Assembly: GCA_017860765.1 (NCBI GenBank)
Contig: JAGDMY010000100.1
Coordinates: forward strand, 1 to 5,941
Direction: 5' to 3'
Origin: Chloroflexota bacterium
GTDB lineage: Bacteria; Chloroflexota; Dehalococcoidia; Dehalococcoidales; UBA3254
DNA length: 5,941 nt
Shown here: in pieces, positions 1-5,941 of the stretch
How positions within the stretch are numbered: position 1 is the first letter of the stretch
Layout: each line of letters begins with the position of its first letter
The notes under the pieces: generated by a model
What the model was told of the DNA's origin: nothing
The model's database searches: none
The model's input: only the letters and a program-made list of their open reading frames with translations
Program-made: the position numbers and the translations under genes

Positions 1-32
1 TAGTTAAGAAAGCTGCTAATATACTCTTCCAT
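1..32 (-). CDS. possible 5' end of a divergent gene (partial, unidentified)
   Basis: An ATG at 32 on the minus strand opens a reading frame that stays open to the window edge, giving only ten codons (MEEYISSFLN). It is preceded by a purine-rich, Shine-Dalgarno-like GGTGGAG at 43-37, four bases from the ATG, and by AT-rich DNA suited to a promoter. Ten codons are too few to identify a family or to show coding bias, so the call rests on the ribosome binding site and on the divergent layout relative to uvrC. It could equally be a chance ATG in intergenic DNA. Confidence 0.3.
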   Translation of the reverse strand, partial: MEEYISSFLN

Positions 33-121
33 CTTTCTCCACCCCCCAATTAAGAATCATTTCATTTTAACATAACTCAAAATAAAAATCTAAGTACATC
101 GTAAAAAAAGCCTGATTCTGC

Positions 122-127
122 TAAAAT
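122..127 (+). promoter_or_regulatory. candidate -10 box for uvrC
   Basis: TAAAAT at 122-127 matches the sigma-70 -10 consensus at five of six positions and is the last such hexamer before the uvrC ATG at 142. No good -35 box lies 16-18 bases upstream (the hexamer around 99-104 matches poorly). A start of transcription near 133-135 would leave a leader of only about 7-9 bases, consistent with the lack of a Shine-Dalgarno sequence before uvrC. AT-rich DNA often contains such hexamers by chance, so this is a weak call. Confidence 0.22.
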
Positions 128-141
128 GGCCTTGATATCAA

Positions 142-1971
142 ATGACCAGCAGTTTAATTAAAGAGCTGTTGAGGCAGGTGCCCGAATCTCCGGGTGTTTA
201 CATAATGCGAAATGCCCGGGGGAATATCCTCTATGTCGGCAAAGCGATTAATCTTCGTCACCGGGTGAGGTCTTATTTTACGTCTCCGGGCAAGTTATCT
301 TCCAAAACCAGAATGCTGGTTGATGAAGTTAACGATTTCGAGTACTTCGTAGTCTCCTCCGAACAGGAAGCACTGATCCTGGAATTAAACCTGATCAAAA
401 GATACTGGCCGCCTTATAATGTGCTGTTAAAGGACGATAAAACTTTCCCATATCTGAAAATTAATTTGGCCGAGGACTGGCCGAGGCTGCACATTACCCG
501 GCGTGTGGAAGACGATGGGAGCCATTATTTTGGCCCCTTTGCCAGCATCAACTCTCTGCGCCGGACGCTGGATGTATTAAAAAGGATTTTTCCCCTTCGC
601 ACCTGTACGCAGAAGATTTCTCCCCAAGAAAATTTTCGACCCTGTTTAAAATACCATTTGAGGTATTGCCTTGCTCCCTGCGCTGCCAAGATCACCCGGG
701 CTGAATATGCCAGTGTGCTGGCCCAGATGATATTATTTCTGGAAGGTAAACATGAAGCCATCACGCGCTCTTTAAAAAAGAAGATGGCGGAAGCCGCTGA
801 ATCCCTGGATTTTGAGAGAGCGGCCAGATTTCGCGACCAGCTTAAGGCGGTAGAAGATGTGGTAGAAGGCCAGAGCATCGCCATGAAGGTAAGAGGCGAG
901 CAGGATGCTATTGCCTTCGCCGCCGATAACGACCAGGCCTGCGTGCAGGTATTTATGATCCGGCATGGAAAACTCATCGGACGGGAAAGTTTTACCCTTA
1001 AAGGTACCAGTAATGAAGAGCCGCGGCTGATAATGACCAGTTTTATCAAGCAATTTTATAGCGCCAGCCCCTATATCCCGAAGCTGCTTTTATTGCAGCA
1101 TTCCATAGACGATCTGGGAGTAATCGAAAACTGGCTTTCGGAAAAGAAAAAGGCCCGGGTACATATTGAAGTACCGGAGCGAGGACGGAAAAAGCAATTA
1201 ATCGAAATCGTGGCAGAAAATGCTCGCCAGGGGCTGGAGCAGCTTAAAATCAAGCAACTGGCCGTCCCGGCGGTCCTTACCGAAGCTCTAACTGAAATAC
1301 AGAAGGAATTACATCTCTCCAGCTTACCCTCCCGCATCGAAGGATACGATATCTCAAACATCCAGGGCAAGGATGCGGTGGGGAGCCTGGTTGTTTTCGA
1401 GGAGGGGAAACCCAGGCCGGCGCACTACCGCCGTTTTAAGATAAGGACGGTTGAAGGGGCCAATGATTATGCCATGCTTCAGGAAATGCTCAAACGCCGT
1501 TTTAAGAGGGCGGTGGAGAAGGGAGAGGACCAAAACGGCTGGACTACCAGGCCTGACCTGGTCCTGGTTGACGGGGGCAAAGGCCAGCTTAATGCGGCAA
1601 GTGAAGCTCTGAAGGAAGCCGGGTTTGATTCTATATCTCTGGCCAGCCTGGCGAAGGAGAATGAAGAAATTTTCATCCCCGGCACCTCCCGACCAGTTAT
1701 CCTCCCCAGGTCCTCCCCGGGGTTGAAGCTGCTGCAGCGCCTGCGGGATGAAGCCCACCGCTTCGCGATTGGCTACTACCAGAAAGTCCACAAAAAGCGA
1801 GCCTTTACCTCTCTGCTGGATGAGGTTTCCGGAATAGGACCTAAAAAGAAGAAGGCTCTCATTAAGCAGTTTGGCACTCTTCAAGGAATACGGCAGGCTA
1901 CCATAGAGGAACTCATGGCGGTTAAAGGCATCAACCAAAGCCTGGCACTGAAGATAAAAGAGATGGTGTAG
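142..1971 (+). CDS. uvrC: UvrABC system protein C, excision nuclease subunit
   Basis: UvrC makes both incisions, 3' and 5' of a lesion, in nucleotide excision repair after UvrA and UvrB have located the damage. The 609-residue length is normal for the family. The N-terminal GIY-YIG nuclease (about 13-100) shows GVY at 18-20, YVG at 31-33, Arg41, Glu76 and Asn93. Cys155, Cys168, Cys176 and Cys180 form the four-cysteine set known to bind an iron-sulfur cluster in UvrC. A UVR motif for UvrB contact lies at about 212-238. The RNase H-like C-terminal nuclease retains Asp403, Asp442, Asp477 and His539, and a helix-hairpin-helix pair fills 557-609. An in-frame TGA at 133-135 makes the ATG at 142 the first possible start, and it leaves the usual short lead-in before PESPGVY. 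No Shine-Dalgarno sequence precedes it. The gene appears intact and monocistronic. Confidence 0.98.
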   Translation: MTSSLIKELLRQVPESPGVYIMRNARGNILYVGKAINLRHRVRSYFTSPGKLSSKTRMLVDEVNDFEYFVVSSEQEALILELNLIKRYWPPYNVLLKDDKTFPYLKINLAEDWPRLHITRRVEDDGSHYFGPFASINSLRRTLDVLKRIFPLRTCTQKISPQENFRPCLKYHLRYCLAPCAAKITRAEYASVLAQMILFLEGKHEAITRSLKKKMAEAAESLDFERAARFRDQLKAVEDVVEGQSIAMKVRGEQDAIAFAADNDQACVQVFMIRHGKLIGRESFTLKGTSNEEPRLIMTSFIKQFYSASPYIPKLLLLQHSIDDLGVIENWLSEKKKARVHIEVPERGRKKQLIEIVAENARQGLEQLKIKQLAVPAVLTEALTEIQKELHLSSLPSRIEGYDISNIQGKDAVGSLVVFEEGKPRPAHYRRFKIRTVEGANDYAMLQEMLKRRFKRAVEKGEDQNGWTTRPDLVLVDGGKGQLNAASEALKEAGFDSISLASLAKENEEIFIPGTSRPVILPRSSPGLKLLQRLRDEAHRFAIGYYQKVHKKRAFTSLLDEVSGIGPKKKKALIKQFGTLQGIRQATIEELMAVKGINQSLALKIKEMV

Positions 1972-1985
1972 CTTTTCAATTTCTT

Positions 1986-2804
1986 TTACAGTATAAACTG
2001 GCGGATGGCCTGGGCTACTCCGCTCTGGTCTACCCCTACTGTAATATACTTCGCGACTGATTTTAACTCTTCCGGTGAATCCTGCATGGCAACTCCTAAC
2101 CCCGCGGTGGAGAGAAGAGAGATATCATTAGACCCATCACCGATGGCCAAAACCTCATCCATTTTAAGCCCCAGGTAGGCAGCCAGGGCTTCCAGGGCCT
2201 TGCCTTTGGAGACCCGGCTATTAACCACATTGATGAAATGATAATCCGGAAAAGCCGGAGTTACCGTCCAGGTGAAATTAAGACAGTCCCTGAATTTTGC
2301 GATATAAACGCTGGCTTTTCTTCTATCCTCATCGCTGGAGACTACTATTCCGCCTTTGTAGATCTTCTCTTTTTGCCAGATTGTGTTATAGTCGATGGTG
2401 GTGGCTCCGATTTTAAAAAAACGCCGCCGCAGGGTGCTCCTCCAGTCTTCTTTCATGACAAAATAATGGGTACGGGAAAAAAGGTCCAGCGGCACTCCAT
2501 CTTCCAGAGCTGCCTCGGAAGCCCGTTTCACTATTTCAGCGGCAATAGGCTGGGAATAGACCTCTCTATCCAGTTCGCGGTTACAAACCAAAGCACCGTC
2601 AAAAAAGATATGATATCCATCCAGGCACAGGTCGTCGAGAATTTCTACACAGGCAGTGGAGACGCGCCCCGTGCAAAGGGAAACTTTAACACCGGCATCC
2701 GCTGCTTCGCGCAATGCCTGACGGTCAAAGTCTGAAATGGTCCCGTCTTTGTTGACCAGAGTACCGTCTATGTCCGCGACAAGAAGCTTATATTGGCTTT
2801 TGAT
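1986..2804 (-). CDS. HAD-superfamily hydrolase, Cof-like (IIB) phosphatase
   Basis: Predicted cytoplasmic Mg2+-dependent phosphatase of the Cof-type HAD group, whose members mostly dephosphorylate sugar phosphates, nucleotides or flavin/pyridoxal phosphates; the substrate cannot be told here. Read from an ATC at 2804 it has 272 residues, normal for the group. Motif I is DIDGT (nucleophile Asp11, acid/base Asp13), motif II is Thr45 in LCTGR, motif III is Lys200 in SKGKAL, and motif IV is GDGSND at 222-227. The central part, about 80-190, is the expected position of the type IIB cap. The first in-frame ATG/GTG/TTG is a TTG at 2714, which would remove motif I, so it cannot be the true start. A GGAGG at 2814-2810 sits 5 bases before the ATC, and an in-frame TAA lies just 27 bases upstream of it. 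The gene follows the DUF72 gene by about 58 bases, with no terminator between, and converges on uvrC. Confidence 0.9.
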   Translation of the reverse strand: MKSQYKLLVADIDGTLVNKDGTISDFDRQALREAADAGVKVSLCTGRVSTACVEILDDLCLDGYHIFFDGALVCNRELDREVYSQPIAAEIVKRASEAALEDGVPLDLFSRTHYFVMKEDWRSTLRRRFFKIGATTIDYNTIWQKEKIYKGGIVVSSDEDRRKASVYIAKFRDCLNFTWTVTPAFPDYHFINVVNSRVSKGKALEALAAYLGLKMDEVLAIGDGSNDISLLSTAGLGVAMQDSPEELKSVAKYITVGVDQSGVAQAIRQFIL

Positions 2805-2809
2805 AAGGA

Positions 2810-2814
2810 CCTCC
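2810..2814 (-). promoter_or_regulatory. ribosome binding site of the HAD hydrolase gene
   Basis: A perfect GGAGG core (GGAGGT if 2809 is included) on the minus strand, 5 bases upstream of ATC at 2804-2802. It decides the start: no ATG, GTG or TTG lies in frame between the upstream stop and the catalytic DxDGT codons, and the spacing to the ATC is near ideal. The match is seen directly; use of ATC as initiator is inference. Confidence 0.7.
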
Positions 2815-2862
2815 GAAGATTTTCTTCCTTATTTTACACTGAATTATCAACGCTGCCAAAGT

Positions 2863-3594
2863 TCAATTTCCCTGCAGATGCTTTCTCAAGGTCAGGGCAT
2901 TGTCGAGAGCGTATCCTTCTGCGTCATTGTTGAAAAAGATATAGACGGTTTCCGGCCGGGGTGAAAGCTGGCGCAGCTTGTCTGCCCAACCAGCAAGTTC
3001 AGCCTCCGGATAGCTGCTGGCATACAGGCTATCATGCCCGTGGAAGCGGATATAGGCAAAACTGGCAGTGACTATGTTCGGAGTGGTGAATCCGGGCATG
3101 TCAAAAATGCAGAATCCGACCCGGTATTTTAAAAGCAGATCAAAAACTGTCCCATTTATCCAGGAAGGGTGGCGGAACTCAATGACATGCTGCACATTTT
3201 TGTCCAGCAGGCCTAAAAAGCTCTCCAATCTCGGATCATCGCGCTGCAGTCCCGGTGGGAGCTGGTATAGCAGAGGCCCCAGATGATTAAGAAGAGATTT
3301 CGCCCGCCCGGTGAAGGTCAGCAAGGGCTCCTGACTATCTTTCAACCGTTTGATATGAGTGATGAAGCGGCTTGCCTTAAGCGAAAACAGGAACCCGGAG
3401 GGGACAGCCTGCCTCCAGCTAGCCAAAGTGCTCTCTTGAGGCAGACGGTAAAAGCTGGCGTTGATTTCGACGGCGTTAAAACGCCGGGCATAATATCCCA
3501 ACCAGTCTTTTTTCGGCAATTCAGCAGGATAAAAACGGCGTCGCCAGTGGTCATAATGCCATCCTGAAGTGCCGATGTAATAATTTGGGTACAT
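2863..3594 (-). CDS. DUF72 (YecE-like) family protein
   Basis: A 243-residue soluble protein of the DUF72 family, which adopts a TIM-barrel-like fold and whose biochemical role is not established. Family hallmarks are all visible: GTSGW at 8-12 followed by the FYP segment at 21-23, VEINASFYRLP at 42-52, the KASRFITH segment at 73-80, IEFRHPSW at 138-145, IRFHG at 182-186, and the C-terminal FFNNDAEGYALDNA stretch at 220-233. Length is normal for the family and there is no signal peptide or membrane segment. The ATG at 3594 is preceded by AGGTGG (3607-3602) with a 7-base spacer, and the hallmark YIGTSGW begins only five residues in, so the start is secure. It is first of a probable two-gene unit with the HAD hydrolase. 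The conserved Glu/Arg/His cluster at 139-142 suggests an active site, but no reaction can be assigned. Confidence 0.93.
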   Translation of the reverse strand: MYPNYYIGTSGWHYDHWRRRFYPAELPKKDWLGYYARRFNAVEINASFYRLPQESTLASWRQAVPSGFLFSLKASRFITHIKRLKDSQEPLLTFTGRAKSLLNHLGPLLYQLPPGLQRDDPRLESFLGLLDKNVQHVIEFRHPSWINGTVFDLLLKYRVGFCIFDMPGFTTPNIVTASFAYIRFHGHDSLYASSYPEAELAGWADKLRQLSPRPETVYIFFNNDAEGYALDNALTLRKHLQGN

Positions 3595-3618
3595 ATGCTA
3601 ACCACCTGCAGGAATTCC

Positions 3619-3647
3619 ACTATGCAAAGTAGAAACAAGCCTGGCAA
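3619..3647 (-). promoter_or_regulatory. candidate sigma-70 promoter for the DUF72-HAD unit
   Basis: On the minus strand TTGCCA (3647-3642, five of six to the -35 consensus) is followed after exactly 17 bases by CATAGT (3624-3619, four of six to the -10 consensus). Transcription would start near 3612, leaving a short leader that still includes the AGGTGG ribosome binding site at 3607-3602. The -35 box falls within the downstream arm and loop of the preceding operon's terminator hairpin. The promoter is inferred from consensus match only. Confidence 0.45.
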
Positions 3648-3667
3648 GAGTGAATCCCGCCAGGCTT
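3637..3667 (-). terminator. Rho-independent terminator of the ABC exporter operon
   Basis: A perfect 9-base inverted repeat, AAGCCTGGC at 3637-3645 and GCCAGGCTT at 3659-3667, encloses a 13-base loop. It begins 7 bases past the permease stop codon. On the minus strand the stem ends in TT and is followed by the T-rich GTTTCT, giving an interrupted U tract. On the plus strand the tail is poorer (TTTGG), and no plus-strand gene ends nearby, so it is assigned to the minus-strand operon. The long loop and imperfect U tract suggest termination may be partial. Confidence 0.7.
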
Positions 3668-3674
3668 TGGTGAT

Positions 3675-4631
3675 CTAGAGGGCTCTAATTTCCTCATACA
3701 TAAATTTAACGTAGGAGATTGCAAAACAGACCACCGTCAGGACGACGGTGATGATGATCTGGGGCCAAACGCTGAGGAGGCTCTGTCCGAGGGATAGAGC
3801 AGTAGGCAGAAGGTAATTGCCGGCATCGCTGATATATAATTGCATGATCTGGGAAACTGATCTCATTGCCGGTACCAGCACTACGGTCATTGACTCATTA
3901 AAGAGTTGAATCGGAGATATCCGTTGCAGGGTTATCAGCATCTGAATATTTTTTACGGCAGAGGCCTGAGTTTCACTGGTCATGGAGTTGGCTATAAATG
4001 TGAAGATAATGGGGTAGAAGAAGGCGAAGAATAACCAGATTACGATAGAGACAATAGCCGATACGGCTACCTGTTTAAACAGGGTTGAGAAGAGTATGGC
4101 CAGCCCCAGCCAGAAGGCCCCGTAAACAATAGCAATGATCAGGAAGAAGAACAGCCGCCAGACCTCTTCGGAGGTTGGGGGCAAGCCGATCATCCTTATT
4201 CCGAGGCCGGAAACCAGGAGCACAATGGAAAATAGCAATATCGCAATGGTCACTATACCAGCCAGGAACTTGGCGTTAATGATGTTGTCCCGGTAGATAG
4301 GCTGAGAAACCAGGCGGCTCATCGTACCGTTGTTTCTCTCGCTGTTAATCGCATCGAACCCCAGAACAATGCCCAGAATAGGGATAAGGACTGCCATTAG
4401 CGCGAGGAAGGAGTTTGGCACAAAACCCCCCACGGCACTGCTGAGCGAGGTAGTGAAAAGCGCCAAAAAAACGAAGTCAGAGGAACCGGTCACTGACGAC
4501 CGGATATTGCCAGCGGCGACAAATACTGCAAAAACACTGGCCAGCAGAACGATGAGGAGAAGGAAAACGAAGCGCCAGCTGGTGAAAAAATCCTTTAACT
4601 CTTTCGAGTATACCGTTAAAAATGATGACAT
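3675..4631 (-). CDS. ABC-2 type transporter permease
   Basis: Integral membrane subunit of an ABC-2 family exporter, 318 residues, partner of the ATPase encoded immediately upstream. About six hydrophobic segments are visible: roughly 21-41, 75-95, 123-145, 160-181, 189-213 and 291-310. After the second comes the cytoplasmic stretch SERNNGTMSRLVSQP at 97-111, the E..G.....QP type segment common in NatB/CcmB-like ABC-2 permeases and thought to contact the ATPase. Between segments 1 and 2, and between 5 and 6, are the polar loops typical of this group. The ATG at 4631 lies 1 base after the ATPase stop, with GAGGGG inside the last ATPase codons acting as ribosome binding site, so translation is probably coupled. 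The N terminus (ELKDFFTSWRF) is the usual short amphipathic lead-in. Substrate is unknown; related systems export sodium, antibiotics, peptides or other small molecules. Confidence 0.93.
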   Translation of the reverse strand: MSSFLTVYSKELKDFFTSWRFVFLLLIVLLASVFAVFVAAGNIRSSVTGSSDFVFLALFTTSLSSAVGGFVPNSFLALMAVLIPILGIVLGFDAINSERNNGTMSRLVSQPIYRDNIINAKFLAGIVTIAILLFSIVLLVSGLGIRMIGLPPTSEEVWRLFFFLIIAIVYGAFWLGLAILFSTLFKQVAVSAIVSIVIWLFFAFFYPIIFTFIANSMTSETQASAVKNIQMLITLQRISPIQLFNESMTVVLVPAMRSVSQIMQLYISDAGNYLLPTALSLGQSLLSVWPQIIITVVLTVVCFAISYVKFMYEEIRAL

Positions 4632-4632
4632 G

Positions 4633-5559
4633 CTAAGCCCCTCTAGTAATCTTCATATAAATATCCTCAAGTCCGTAGCTCTGAAGTTTCATCTGAGTGA
4701 TCAAGCCGTTTTTATCGGAGATTACTTTGGATATCTGACGCCGCAAATCTTCAGAGCAGGTGATGTTCAAGGTGTTCTCGACACGCTCTACGCTGAGGAC
4801 TCCCCTGATCGACTTAATTGCATCCGCGATGTCCTGGGTGATTTCAGCCAGTTGGACTTCGATCAGGACCTTGCCGCCCCCTGCTTTTCGGCCGAGCTGT
4901 TCCAATGAGCCTTCGGCTATCAGTTTCCCCTTGGACATAATTCCGACATGGCTGCAGATGCGCTGTACCTGGCTTAACTGGTGAGAAGACATGATGACGG
5001 TCATGTTGTTATCTTTGGCTATCTTGCCGATCAGGTCAAGGATCTGGATGATACCTTCGGGGTCGATTCCTGTAGTAGGTTCATCCAGGAAGGCAACCCT
5101 GGGCTGCTTTACCAGAATGTCCGCAATCGCCAGGCGCTGCTTCATGCCTTTAGAGAAGCTGGAAACATATTCATCCTTTTTTTCTTTGAGGCCGACGTCC
5201 TCGATGGCTTTAGCTATCCCCTTTTCGGCTTCCTCTCCGAAGATCCCGTTCAAATTGGCCGTGTACATCAGGTTAGCTTTGGCGGTGAGGTCATTGTAAA
5301 ATCCCACTTTTTCCGGAATATAGCCGGAGATCCGTTTGACTTTTAAGGCTTCGCGGGTGGAGTTGAAACCGCCGATGCTGGCGGTTCCCGATGTAGGATT
5401 GGTCAGTCCCAGAAGCATCAGTATGGTCGTGGTTTTACCGGCCCCGTTAGGGCCCAGAAAGCCGAAGAGCTGCCCTTCATCGATTTTAAGGTTGAGGCTG
5501 TCAACAACGGTATTTCCGCTATACACCTTGGTTAGCTTCGAAGCTTCGACCATTACCAT
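4633..5559 (-). CDS. ABC transporter ATP-binding protein (ABC-2 exporter)
   Basis: Cytoplasmic ATPase that energises the permease encoded next. The 308 residues hold one complete nucleotide-binding domain (about 4-220) plus a C-terminal extension of about 80 residues, which is common in the CcmA/DrrA-like group. Walker A is GPNGAGKT at 36-43, the signature is FSKGMKQR at 135-142, Walker B is VAFLDE at 155-160 with catalytic Glu160, the D-loop is at 164-166, and the switch histidine is His193 in SSH. The Q-loop position reads GYIPEK (79-84), with Glu83 where Gln is classical; this is frequent in this subgroup and does not imply loss of function. ATG codons occur at 5559 and 5553; the first is preferred because AGGCGG lies 7 bases before it. 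It begins 4 bases past the NEW3 gene stop and ends 1 base before the permease ATG. Confidence 0.96.
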   Translation of the reverse strand: MVMVEASKLTKVYSGNTVVDSLNLKIDEGQLFGFLGPNGAGKTTTILMLLGLTNPTSGTASIGGFNSTREALKVKRISGYIPEKVGFYNDLTAKANLMYTANLNGIFGEEAEKGIAKAIEDVGLKEKKDEYVSSFSKGMKQRLAIADILVKQPRVAFLDEPTTGIDPEGIIQILDLIGKIAKDNNMTVIMSSHQLSQVQRICSHVGIMSKGKLIAEGSLEQLGRKAGGGKVLIEVQLAEITQDIADAIKSIRGVLSVERVENTLNITCSEDLRRQISKVISDKNGLITQMKLQSYGLEDIYMKITRGA

Positions 5560-5563
5560 ATGT

Positions 5564-5941
5564 TTACCGCCTGCCCAATTTCATGAATAGCACGGCTAAA
5601 CCGGCAATGACTACTACTATAATGATGATACCTACCCATCCCCAGATAGAAGGGGTTAAGACCGTCACCCGCACCTGCATGCTCTGGTTGACTTTATCAT
5701 TGCTGGCTTTAATGGTTATCAAATAATCACCGGCGATGGTCTTGCCTTCCGGAGGCGTTATAACCACATCTTCCTGCTGGGTCTGTCCGGCGCTGATAGA
5801 TTCTACCGTCTCGGGCTTAAAAGCAATGACCCAACCTTGAGGCTTGTCCGCGGTAAGGGTGAGCTTATCCAGGGAGGCTGTGCCGCCATTGATCATATTG
5901 AATGAGAAATGGTTTTCCTTACCGGCAGTGGCCTGAGTAGT
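5564..5941 (-). CDS. NEW3-domain membrane-anchored protein (partial, N-terminus outside window)
   Basis: The frame is open through the right edge, so only the last 125 residues are seen; the ATG at 5896 is internal and not the start. The visible part holds a NEW3 (NPCBM-associated, alpha-galactosidase-type) beta-sandwich domain of about 85 residues, recognised by the pattern of G.ENHFSFNMINGG, a GW.IAF strand, and the closing GDYLITIKAS.D segment. This is followed by one C-terminal membrane helix, about 20 residues starting near WGWVGIIII, and a basic tail KLGRR. This implies an extracytoplasmic protein anchored with the tail inside the cell. COG1470-type proteins of this kind often carry several such domains and a signal peptide, so more repeats probably lie to the right. 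The ATPase gene starts 4 bases past its stop, so it is the upstream member of the exporter operon. Its exact role is unknown. Confidence 0.88.
   Translation of the reverse strand, partial: TTQATAGKENHFSFNMINGGTASLDKLTLTADKPQGWVIAFKPETVESISAGQTQQEDVVITPPEGKTIAGDYLITIKASNDKVNQSMQVRVTVLTPSIWGWVGIIIIVVVIAGLAVLFMKLGRR

Noticed and set aside
525..1938. Several minus-strand open frames of about 70-195 codons inside uvrC
   Set aside because: All are antisense to an intact uvrC, overlap one another, and show no domain-like pattern.
1955..1980. Weak inverted repeat AAAAG...CTTTT around the uvrC stop codon as a terminator
   Set aside because: Only a 5-bp A/T-rich stem without a proper T tract; too weak to call.
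1986..2714. HAD hydrolase starting at TTG 2714 (242 residues)
   Set aside because: This start removes the DIDGT nucleophile motif, which is intact and in frame just upstream, and it ignores the GGAGG at 2814-2810.
2238..2735. 165-codon plus-strand open frame inside the HAD gene
   Set aside because: Antisense shadow of a gene with all HAD motifs; no family resemblance.
2788..2850. TTG at 2850 on the minus strand as an upstream start for the HAD gene
   Set aside because: It is in a different frame, has no ribosome binding site, and reaches a stop (TAA at 2790-2788) after 20 codons; it would need a frameshift for which there is no slippery signal.
4330..4908. 192-codon plus-strand open frame across the permease/ATPase junction
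   Set aside because: It lies antisense to two clearly coding ABC genes, has no recognisable domain, and its composition reflects the opposite strand.
4633..5559. Q-loop Glu83 in the ATPase as a degenerate, inactive site
   Set aside because: PE at this position is common in this ABC subgroup, and every other ATPase motif is intact.

Overview
This looks like a chromosomal stretch from a bacterium of moderate GC (about half, by eye), with AT-rich intergenic DNA and GGAGG-type ribosome binding sites. The gene content (UvrC with a four-cysteine cluster, a DUF72 protein, a Cof-type HAD phosphatase, and an ABC-2 exporter next to a NEW3-domain membrane protein) fits an anaerobic Bacillota or Chloroflexota (Dehalococcoidia-like) genome. 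That placement is an impression from protein sequence style, not a demonstrated fact. There is no sign of phage, insertion sequences, CRISPR or RNA genes.

Layout. Positions 1-141 are an AT-rich, probably divergent promoter region. At its left end the first codons of a minus-strand gene may be visible. uvrC (142-1971, plus strand) is complete and is the only plus-strand gene. It meets, tail to tail and only 14 bases apart, a minus-strand pair: a DUF72 protein (3594-2863) followed by a HAD-superfamily hydrolase (2804-1986). The second minus-strand unit is an apparent three-gene operon, read from the right edge: a NEW3-domain membrane-anchored protein (cut by the window edge, ends 5564), an ABC ATPase (5559-4633) and an ABC-2 permease (4631-3675). 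Spacings of 4 and 1 bases imply translational coupling. It ends in a hairpin terminator at 3637-3667.

How the genes work together. UvrC is the incision nuclease of nucleotide excision repair and has no obvious functional link to the others. The NEW3 protein, ATPase and permease probably form one membrane system, with the NEW3 protein as an extracytoplasmic partner of the exporter; its substrate cannot be read from the sequence. The DUF72/HAD pair is probably co-transcribed, from a candidate promoter whose -35 box lies inside the terminator of the exporter operon.

The most unusual point is the start of the HAD gene. The catalytic DxDGT motif lies upstream of every in-frame ATG, GTG or TTG, and a perfect GGAGG sits 5 bases before an ATC codon, suggesting non-canonical initiation or a mutated start. 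I see no clear sign of a wholly new system; the exporter/NEW3 module is the part whose biology is least defined.
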